The notes under the pieces were generated by a model. The model was given only the letters and a program-made list of their open reading frames with translations, had not been told where the DNA came from and ran no database searches. A stretch of 5,631 bases of DNA. It comes from Minisyncoccota bacterium. Its GTDB lineage: Bacteria > Verrucomicrobiota > Lentisphaeria > Oligosphaerales > MVZH01. Made by a program: the position numbers and the translations under genes. The stretch lies in assembly GCA_021734725.1 (NCBI GenBank), contig JAIPIM010000271.1, forward strand, positions 1-5,631, written 5' to 3'. The number at the start of each line of letters is the position of its first letter. Within the stretch, counting starts at the first letter, position 1. Positions 1 through 4,831 of the stretch are shown here, piece after piece.

Positions 1-235
1 CTGAAATGTCCAAGTCATCGCACAGTTGGCGGGCCATCTTGACAAAATAGTCCACGCCCCGGTATTGCAGGTTTGGCTCGTACGCCTGCATGATGAGTGG
101 CGCGCCGGTCTCGTCGCAGGCCTCAAGCGCGGCACGCGTAATATCGTACGTTCCACCATTCGTATTCAAAGCGGGTACTGCATACCCACTCTCTTGAGCT
201 TTTTGGACGAGCGTTGCAGCGTTAACAAAGTTCAT
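1..235 (-). CDS. class II fructose-bisphosphate aldolase family protein, N-terminal part (3' end outside window)
   Basis: The first 78 residues of a class II (metal-dependent) aldolase are visible; the gene runs off the left edge. The N-terminus has the family pattern: a helix (NFVNAATLVQKAQESGYAVPA), then a first strand with VPALNTN (usually VPAFNxNN), a helix ITRAALEACDETGAPLI, and the Y-R-G-V-D-Y stretch where relatives have Y-A-G. The Zn-binding HxDH segment would follow just beyond the edge, so the metal site and substrate class (fructose-1,6-bisphosphate, tagatose-1,6-bisphosphate or another ketose phosphate) cannot be judged. Family members cleave a ketose phosphate to dihydroxyacetone phosphate plus an aldehyde in the cytoplasm. 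ATG at 235 is chosen because homology begins at once; the Shine-Dalgarno is weak (GGGA, 5 nt upstream). It starts 34 nt after the membrane-protein gene, so it is probably the next gene of the same operon. Family assignment is firm; specificity is unknown. Confidence 0.85.
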   Translation of the reverse strand, partial: MNFVNAATLVQKAQESGYAVPALNTNGGTYDITRAALEACDETGAPLIMQAYEPNLQYRGVDYFVKMARQLCDDLDIS

Positions 236-269
236 GGTGATCCCATAACTTGTGAAAATCGGACGATTT

Positions 270-578
270 TCATTTATTCCGCGATTCTTCCAGCCTGATT
301 GCCTGCTGCTTGCGATTTCCGAAAGTGATTGCCAGCGGCAACAGAATTCCATAAGGAATCCACACGAACCAGCGGTACGGATTCGGCAAGGCGAGGAGGA
401 GGGTGAGGAAGATGATTCCTCCTACCCAAAAGATTACGGCCGACCTAATCATAAACGAACGTTCGCGCGGTCCGTTGGTGTTCTTGATGCTGAAATAGGT
501 TCCTATGATTCCGCCGATGAGGCCAATAATACCACCCAGAATGCCGCCAATCCATCCCCACATGACTCCCGTACTCAT
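270..578 (-). CDS. small glycine-rich integral membrane protein of unknown function
   Basis: A 102-residue protein that I cannot assign to a named family. It has three hydrophobic segments. The first, at about residues 6-30, is very glycine-rich with repeated GG/GxxxG spacing (GWIGGILGGIIGLIGGIIGT), a glycine-zipper pattern that favours tight helix packing. The second is at about 45-64 and the third, rich in Pro and aromatic residues, at about 68-86. A polar linker (residues 31-45, including GPRER) separates the first two, and the C-terminus is charged (NRKQQAIRLEESRNK), probably cytoplasmic. No catalytic motif is seen. The start at 578 is well supported by an AAGGAG Shine-Dalgarno at 585-590 with a 6-nt spacer, which lies in the 16-nt gap after the TlpA-like gene. 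The two genes are almost certainly co-transcribed and perhaps translationally linked. It could be an assembly or scaffold protein; this is speculation. Confidence 0.8.
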   Translation of the reverse strand: MSTGVMWGWIGGILGGIIGLIGGIIGTYFSIKNTNGPRERSFMIRSAVIFWVGGIIFLTLLLALPNPYRWFVWIPYGILLPLAITFGNRKQQAIRLEESRNK

Positions 579-594
579 GGGTAACTCCTTCCGG

Positions 595-1617
595 TTAGTC
601 GCTTGTCTGCATTGTTTTGAGCTGTTCCTCGATCTGGGTCACGGCCTGTTTGATCTGCGTTGTTTCGGGGTGGTCAGGGTGGTCAGCCGCAAACTTTTTG
701 AATACAGGAAGAAGTGCTTCCGCGTAATAGCGCATGGCCGCCTGTCTTGACTCGTCTTCTTCCAGTTGCATGGCTTTGCTTCGGATGTCCTGAACCTTAG
801 CCTGCAGTTCCTGCAAGGGCTTCTGCTGCTCGACCGCTTGCATTACGTCGGTGTCTTCCAGCATTGCCTCCATACGTTCCTTGGCCGTGTTGGCTCCCGG
901 CACACCGTCATAGAGTTTGTAGATATCGTGGAAAGCATTGTATTTTTCCAGGCCTTCGAGGGCATCGGCAAGCTCGAGGCGCAATGCCAGGTTGGTCTCG
1001 ATGGTCTTACGAGCCGTTTCCGCGTCATCGCCGTCGGTCGTTTTCAACATAGCATAGACCGGTCCGAGCGAGCCTTCCGCGGCCTTATCGAGTGCGGGCT
1101 GCAGTGAGGCAGGGGCATAGTCGCGGGTCAAGTCCCAAAGTTTCTCTTCGAATACCGGGTCCATAGGATGTCCCGCCCACGCCACTTTGCCGTCCGTGCC
1201 GACCGCCGCGGCGAATGGAATCCCGCGAAACTCGAGCCCTTGCTGCATCTTGTGTCCCGCGCCAACGTAATACACCATTCCCATTTGTGCCGCAAAAGGT
1301 TTGACCTGGTCCAAGCTTTCGTCGGACAGCCCCAGTACACGAAGTCCGAACGGTTCGAGTCGCTGCGAGACGTCGTTCAAGTGCGGAATACTCTGACGGC
1401 AAGGAGGACACCAGGTTGCCCAGAATTCCAAGACATACGGTCTGTCATTAAGCGTTTCCTGGGTCAGGGCTTTCTGTGTCGCCCAACCCGCCACATTCAG
1501 ATCCGGGGCGTCCTTCCCGACGTTCGGGTTTTGTCCCTCTGCATGACCGATGGATCCTGACAGAAAAAAGCTGACGGTTGCGGCCGCAAGAAGCGTCTTC
1601 GCGTGTGTCGTAATCAT
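595..1617 (-). CDS. exported TlpA/ResA-like thioredoxin-fold protein with helical C-terminal region
   Basis: A 340-residue secreted protein. Residues 1-26 form a Sec signal peptide: a short polar/basic start, a hydrophobic core (LLAAATVSFFL), and a probable signal peptidase I site after GHA. Residues of about 30-165 are a TlpA/AhpC-type thioredoxin domain with the entry strand VGKDAPDLNV, the redox motif WCPPC (C70 and C73, in FWATWCPPCRQS), and the cis-proline at P134 (RGIPFAAAVG). Members usually reduce or exchange disulfides in the periplasm, for example in cytochrome c maturation. The rest, about 175 residues, is helical and charged, with a possible coiled coil near 255-300 and a tetratricopeptide-like feel (AAMRYYAEALLPVFKKFAADHPDHPET); such extensions occur in TlpA-like proteins of PVC bacteria, from memory. 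I chose ATG at 1617 over the in-frame ATG at 1632 because GAGGAA lies 7 nt upstream of it, while 1632 has no site. It follows the isomerase by 25 nt. Fold is certain; role is unknown. Confidence 0.9.
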   Translation of the reverse strand: MITTHAKTLLAAATVSFFLSGSIGHAEGQNPNVGKDAPDLNVAGWATQKALTQETLNDRPYVLEFWATWCPPCRQSIPHLNDVSQRLEPFGLRVLGLSDESLDQVKPFAAQMGMVYYVGAGHKMQQGLEFRGIPFAAAVGTDGKVAWAGHPMDPVFEEKLWDLTRDYAPASLQPALDKAAEGSLGPVYAMLKTTDGDDAETARKTIETNLALRLELADALEGLEKYNAFHDIYKLYDGVPGANTAKERMEAMLEDTDVMQAVEQQKPLQELQAKVQDIRSKAMQLEEDESRQAAMRYYAEALLPVFKKFAADHPDHPETTQIKQAVTQIEEQLKTMQTSD

Positions 1618-1624
1618 TTGTTCA

Positions 1625-1630
1625 TTCCTC
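1625..1630 (-). promoter_or_regulatory. Shine-Dalgarno GAGGAA deciding the TlpA-like start
   Basis: Read on the minus strand, GAGGAA ends 7 nt before the ATG at 1617. It overlaps an upstream in-frame ATG at 1632, so initiation at 1632 would place the ribosome on top of the site. The 1617 start also gives a more typical signal peptide. Confidence 0.6.
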
Positions 1631-1642
1631 ATTGTTTTGTCG

Positions 1643-2995
1643 CTACTGTGTTAGTTCCAGCCACTTGATAGTCATGAGCCGCGCGAAGCGCTGCAGCATG
1701 GCGCTGCAATGCCCTTTGAAGACAGCCACGTGGTGTGGCATGCCGGCATGCAGCATTGTACGGAATCGTTGTTTGACATTGCCCCCGTCAATCCGGGCCA
1801 AGCCATTTGTCCCCATGAGCGGACGTCGCGGAGTTTCGGTTTGTCCTTCCAGGGCCGCCACATGGTAAGTGTCATCGCAACTCCACAGTCGGAAGATTGT
1901 CACCGGCATGCCGGGTGTGAGGGTACCCTCGACGACCGCGGGCTTCCGATCATTGAAATGGCGCGCAAGCCGAGGTCCATCCTCGCGCTCTGCCGGTTGA
2001 AGCAGAGCGAAGGGGGCGTTTCCGGCATGCCAGAGCGTCACGCATTCATCATCGTGTTCGAGCCAGTCGGACAGATACCCCGGACCGAAGCCGAGGAGGG
2101 TCCCCATCCACAGGCTGAGGGCGCCGTCAACATCCCCTTCACAGGCAACCGGAAACTCATCCTCCGAAAGCCTTGCCATTCCCAGGTAAGGCCACTGCCC
2201 CATCACTTGCGGAAGTTCTGGCCAGCAGCGGACGGCGAGTGCGTTCAGGCTTTCGTTTGCGATCAGGTCGCGCATAGCCAGGTGCAATCGGGCGGCTGTA
2301 TCCAGGTCTTTTTCTTCAATATCCTTAAGCGGCAGGGACATACCACGGATGATTTCGATATCATCCTGGACGCGTCCCGCTTCCATTTCGCGGGCTGCGG
2401 CCATGTATTCCTCAATCGAGAAGTGGCGCAATTGCACGCCCAGTTGACGCATGGTCTGCCACGGACTGGCGTGCATGTCTATGAATCCCGGCGCATGATT
2501 TCCGACGAGTCCGATTTTCCCACTGCGCATGATGCGGGCAGCGGCCGACAGGCGGACAGCCTTGGACAATTGCTCGACGGTATCCGGTTCGCCGGGCATG
2601 CCGTACACCAATTCGAACGGCTGGTTCATCAACCGCAGCGTGGAACCGAAGGTATGGGCCCCCACCAGGCTGCAGGAGCTGATCATATCACCGTCCTGTT
2701 TTTCCGGTGTCGCCCAAAGGATAACCGCCGTCTTGGCATGCTGGGCGATTGTTACGCCCAGGTTCCCGTCACTCATGGTGGGCTGGATCACCACCAGTAC
2801 ATCGGCCCGTGCCTGATCGCATTCCTGGAGTGCCGCACGGAGTGAGGCATCATCCACGATGCGTGTTTCGGGTACGGTCAGCTCAAACCCGGAGGCCTCG
2901 AGCTGGCGAAGCACCCCCTGGTGCATGTCGTTTCCCCAGTCCATATCAAAACCGGGGCGCTTCCGGCTCATGGTCAACAATCCAACACGTATCAT
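1643..2995 (-). CDS. L-fucose/L-arabinose isomerase-like protein (FucI/AraA superfamily), substrate unknown
   Basis: A 450-residue cytoplasmic protein with the layout of the fucose/arabinose isomerase superfamily. An N-terminal Rossmann-like domain comes first (strands RVGLLTMS at 2-10, DVLVVIQPTMSD at 65-76, TAVILWATPE at 89-98). A second domain has KIGLVGNHAPGFIDMHASP (160-178). A C-terminal barrel region follows with candidate metal ligands E260 (CWPELPQ), E286 and D288 (ACEGDVDGA), H323 (LWHAGNAPF) and the late HH pair 421-422 (GMPHHVAVFKG). These enzymes use Mn/Mg to interconvert an aldose and its ketose. I infer the ligands from motif position without an alignment. ATG at 2995 is preferred over the longer frame starting at 3115, because GAGGAA lies 6 nt upstream and the extra 40 residues have no family counterpart and run into the intergenic repeat. 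It lies 25 nt before the TlpA-like gene and after an intergenic repeat. Plausible substrates are L-fucose, another 6-deoxy sugar or sulfoquinovose; the sequence does not choose. Confidence 0.85.
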   Translation of the reverse strand: MIRVGLLTMSRKRPGFDMDWGNDMHQGVLRQLEASGFELTVPETRIVDDASLRAALQECDQARADVLVVIQPTMSDGNLGVTIAQHAKTAVILWATPEKQDGDMISSCSLVGAHTFGSTLRLMNQPFELVYGMPGEPDTVEQLSKAVRLSAAARIMRSGKIGLVGNHAPGFIDMHASPWQTMRQLGVQLRHFSIEEYMAAAREMEAGRVQDDIEIIRGMSLPLKDIEEKDLDTAARLHLAMRDLIANESLNALAVRCWPELPQVMGQWPYLGMARLSEDEFPVACEGDVDGALSLWMGTLLGFGPGYLSDWLEHDDECVTLWHAGNAPFALLQPAEREDGPRLARHFNDRKPAVVEGTLTPGMPVTIFRLWSCDDTYHVAALEGQTETPRRPLMGTNGLARIDGGNVKQRFRTMLHAGMPHHVAVFKGHCSAMLQRFARLMTIKWLELTQ

Positions 2996-3001
2996 GATTC
3001 G

Positions 3002-3007
3002 TTCCTC
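3002..3007 (-). promoter_or_regulatory. Shine-Dalgarno GAGGAA deciding the isomerase start
   Basis: On the minus strand GAGGAA ends 6 nt before the ATG at 2995. The surrounding leader ACAATGAGGAA is the same as the one before the TlpA-like gene. Here the ATG inside the leader is in a different frame from the gene and opens a five-codon mini-frame whose TGA overlaps the real start (ATGA). Confidence 0.65.
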
Positions 3008-3087
3008 ATTGTGTATGGTCATGAACGACTGTCCGGTTCGGTACGAAAACACCAGTTTCGCGACAAGTCTGGTCGCCGGGCGGAACT

Positions 3088-3223
3088 GCGGCGAAGCCGC
3101 TTTGGAGTGCGGCATGTAAGTGCCGCTTTCAATTGTCGCGGAGCGACACCGTCCGCGTCTATAGCCGCGGACAACCGGCTCCGCCGGGATTCGAAGCGGT
3201 GCTCACACACCGCACTCCAAAGA
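3088..3223. repeat. near-symmetrical multi-hairpin intergenic repeat (REP/MITE-like)
   Basis: A non-coding element of about 125-135 bp between the RpiB-like and isomerase genes. Outer inverted repeats of 13 bp match perfectly: CTTTGGAGTGCGG at 3100-3112 and CCGCACTCCAAAG at 3210-3222. Inside are five hairpins arranged as mirror images: GCGGCA-TGTAAG-TGCCGC (3109-3126), TGTCGC-GGA-GCGACA (3134-3148), a central GTCCGCG/CGCGGAC stem (3151-3172), CCGGC-TCC-GCCGG (3175-3187), and GCGGTG-CTCACA-CACCGC (3196-3213). A further GCGGC-GAA-GCCGC hairpin (3088-3100) adjoins the left end. Several left-right differences keep base pairing, which suggests selection for, or recent spread of, a folded form. Short open frames through it look spurious. 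From memory, similar TTTGGAGTGCGG units recur in Verrucomicrobia genomes; I could not check this. It could act as a mobile repeat, an RNA-stabilising structure or a partial terminator. Confidence 0.75.
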
Positions 3224-3263
3224 CGCTCACGCGCCAGCAAGAAACAGGAATTTCCTTTACAGG

Positions 3264-3761
3264 CTAGAGCGTCTCGAGTTCGCGTACTGCGGCGATATCC
3301 CCGCGTTCCATCAGTTCATCGCGCGCGTCCTTCCAGAAGGCAAGCACGTCCTCCGGAATGCCAGCCATATCCTGGAATTCTGCTTCGAGAAAGGCGTCGG
3401 CCATTTCACACCCCAGTTCAGGACTGACGATGGACTCACCCAGGCACAGGCAGTTGGCATCGTTGACGACACGCACGAGCCGGGCGGTTTTCACCGATTC
3501 ACAACTGACGGCACACACCCCTTTGAACTTTCCCGCCGCTACGCTGGCGCCGGTTCCGCTGCCGCAGCAATTGATTGCCAACGGTGCCAGTCCTTCCTGC
3601 AACGCGCGCGCCACGCGCTGGCCGACAGCTGGAAACTTGTAGAATGTGTCGGTGTCGTGGCAGCCCACGTCAATCACTTCATGGCCTTGCGCTTCCAGAT
3701 GCTTTTTAATGGCTTGTTTGAGGGTGAACCCCTTGGCTACGGATCCCATAATGACTTTCAT
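3264..3761 (-). CDS. divergent RpiB/LacA/LacB-family aldose-ketose isomerase
   Basis: A 165-residue cytoplasmic protein of the RpiB/LacAB fold, a little longer than the usual 145-150. Landmarks are the first strand MKVIMGSVAKGF, helix LKQAIKKHLEAQGHEVIDVG (14-33), the active-site loop CCGSGTGASVAAGKFKGV (65-82) with C66 at the position of the catalytic Cys of E. coli RpiB, and VNDANCLCLGESIVSPEL (99-116) with N100. Several canonical residues are missing. The usual GxDHxG at the N-terminus is GSVAKG (V8, A9), the ring-opening His before N100 is V99, and the C-terminal GGRHxxR phosphate-binding region is replaced by FQDMAGIPEDVLAFWKDAR. LacB-type subunits also lack the ring-opening His. It is cysteine-rich (eight Cys). 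The start at 3761 has AGGTG 5 nt upstream. It stands 72 nt after the transketolase C subunit, so it is probably in that operon. I infer an isomerase acting on a tetrose or pentose without a standard phosphate, for example 4-deoxy-4-sulfoerythrose. Confidence 0.85.
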   Translation of the reverse strand: MKVIMGSVAKGFTLKQAIKKHLEAQGHEVIDVGCHDTDTFYKFPAVGQRVARALQEGLAPLAINCCGSGTGASVAAGKFKGVCAVSCESVKTARLVRVVNDANCLCLGESIVSPELGCEMADAFLEAEFQDMAGIPEDVLAFWKDARDELMERGDIAAVRELETL

Positions 3762-3819
3762 TGTAACACCTAACCCCTCTGGGATGTTCCCTTGCTCTTT
3801 GTGATGGTAAGGCCTCTAA

Positions 3820-3833
3820 CCTGATTAATCAGG
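3820..3833. promoter_or_regulatory. perfect 14-bp palindrome CCTGATTAATCAGG after the transketolase C-subunit gene
   Basis: The palindrome touches the TAG stop codon of the upstream gene and is flanked on both sides by TTAG when read on the minus strand. Perfect dyad symmetry with an AT-rich centre is typical of an operator for a dimeric repressor. It has no following T-run, so it is a poor terminator candidate. The 72-nt gap could hold a secondary promoter for the RpiB-like gene, but no convincing -35/-10 pair was found. Function is unproven. Confidence 0.4.
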
Positions 3834-4778
3834 CTAACACTCTGCCATTCGGCGACACGCAACCTTTATATGTTCGGGGCCGAATCCATGTTTGTCAAAC
3901 AGATAGTGTTGACTGGCGACTTCCCCGAACCTGTCGGGGATGCCCAGGCGTTTTACCGGCGTAGGATGTTTTTCGCTCAGTGTTTCGCAGACCGCGCCGC
4001 CCAGCCCACCGATAATGCTCTGGTTTTCGACCGTGACAACACCGCCGGTCTTGCGCGCCGAGGCCACAAGGGTCTCCCTATCGAACGGCTTGACGGACGG
4101 ATAGTGGAGCAGGTCGACCGAAACACCGTCCGCCGCAAGTTCTTCCGCGGCCGCAACGGCAAACTGCGTCATGTAGCCGGTCGTCACGAGCGTGACATCC
4201 GTACCCTCTTTCAGGACAACAGCTGCATCCGGATCGAACGTACAGTTTTCATCTAGGACTCGTCCGACTTTAGAGCGGACAAGTTGCATGTACGTCGGTT
4301 GGTCCGATGTTGCCATATGCCGCATAACGGCACGCAGTTCATAGACGTCGCATGGGCTGTAGACATGGAGGTTCGGCATCACCCGCATGAGCGCGAGATC
4401 TTGGAAGTCCATGTGAGTACCGCCGTTGGGTCCTTGGGTGATCCCCGGCGCCGTGCCGACTATTTTGACGTTGTTATTGGCGTATGCCACGCTCAGGTAC
4501 ACTTGGTCGTAGACGCGCCGGGACGCAAAACAGGTGAAACTGGCGCAGAAGGGAATCATACCCTCCGCGGCCAGGCCCGCGCCGGTGCCGATCATGTCAG
4601 CTTCCGCCACACCTGCATTGACAAAGTTGTCCGGGTGCGCGCTGACTACGGCCGGATTGGTTCCGGAAGCTTTGCTCAGATCTGCCTCCAAGCACATTAC
4701 GTGGGGATTTTGATCGATCAGTTCATTCAGGGTTTCCCCGTACACATGCCGCATTTCTTTGTCATGCAACGCTGTCAT
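3834..4778 (-). CDS. transketolase, C-terminal subunit (pyrimidine-binding and C-terminal domains)
   Basis: A 314-residue subunit, typical for split transketolases, which move a two-carbon ketol unit from a ketose to an aldose in the cytoplasm. Residues 1-170 are the pyrimidine-binding domain. They include R10 (EMRHVYGETL, where relatives have TREAYG), the loop LEADLSKASGT (30-40), the catalytic Glu E59 (NAGVAEADMIG) that activates thiamine pyrophosphate, FCASFTCFASRR (77-88), and H122 in GITQGPNGGTHMD, where most relatives have GEDGATH. R168 in MQLVRSK matches a phosphate-binding Arg. Residues from about 190 onward form the C-terminal domain (VTLVTTGYMTQFA, VVTVENQSIIGGLGGAV, IPDRFGE). The start at 4778 has AGGAG 9 nt upstream. 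The partner subunit ends 53 nt before it. The retained arginines suggest that phosphorylated sugars, such as glyceraldehyde 3-phosphate as acceptor, are still used. Specificity beyond the family is inferred only from neighbours; pentose-phosphate metabolism or apulose-4-phosphate cleavage are alternatives. Confidence 0.92.
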   Translation of the reverse strand: MTALHDKEMRHVYGETLNELIDQNPHVMCLEADLSKASGTNPAVVSAHPDNFVNAGVAEADMIGTGAGLAAEGMIPFCASFTCFASRRVYDQVYLSVAYANNNVKIVGTAPGITQGPNGGTHMDFQDLALMRVMPNLHVYSPCDVYELRAVMRHMATSDQPTYMQLVRSKVGRVLDENCTFDPDAAVVLKEGTDVTLVTTGYMTQFAVAAAEELAADGVSVDLLHYPSVKPFDRETLVASARKTGGVVTVENQSIIGGLGGAVCETLSEKHPTPVKRLGIPDRFGEVASQHYLFDKHGFGPEHIKVACRRMAEC

Positions 4779-4831
4779 CTTTTGGAACTCCTAATCTTCT
4801 CGGGGCTGTTTCAGGTTTCAGCCTTGAGTCT

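Noticed and set aside
1709..2845. Long plus-strand open frame of 378 codons opposite the isomerase gene
   Set aside because: It mirrors the minus-strand gene, has no family resemblance and low-complexity His/Arg/Gly-rich content typical of an antisense shadow, while the minus-strand frame has clear isomerase motifs and a Shine-Dalgarno.
3044..3060. CGAAA/TTTCG inverted repeat upstream of the isomerase, as an operator
   Set aside because: Only 5 bp arms with a non-symmetrical centre; this is expected by chance in a window of this size.
2996..3115. 40-residue N-terminal extension of the isomerase
   Set aside because: It runs into the hairpin repeat, has no match to the family's N-terminus, and the ATG at 2995 has a well-placed GAGGAA.
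3088..3223. CRISPR array or integron attC site
   Set aside because: There are no regularly spaced direct repeats with unique spacers, and no core-site pair or cassette layout; the structure is made of inverted, not direct, repeats.
3019..3240. Short minus-strand frame of 73 codons across the hairpin repeat
   Set aside because: Arg/Ser-rich translation of a palindromic repeat with no family resemblance; most likely spurious.
3246..3256. AGGAATTTCCT symmetry just after the RpiB-like stop codon, as a terminator
   Set aside because: Only a 4-bp stem with a 3-nt loop can form, it is not GC-rich, and the following T-run is too short (GTTTC) for intrinsic termination.
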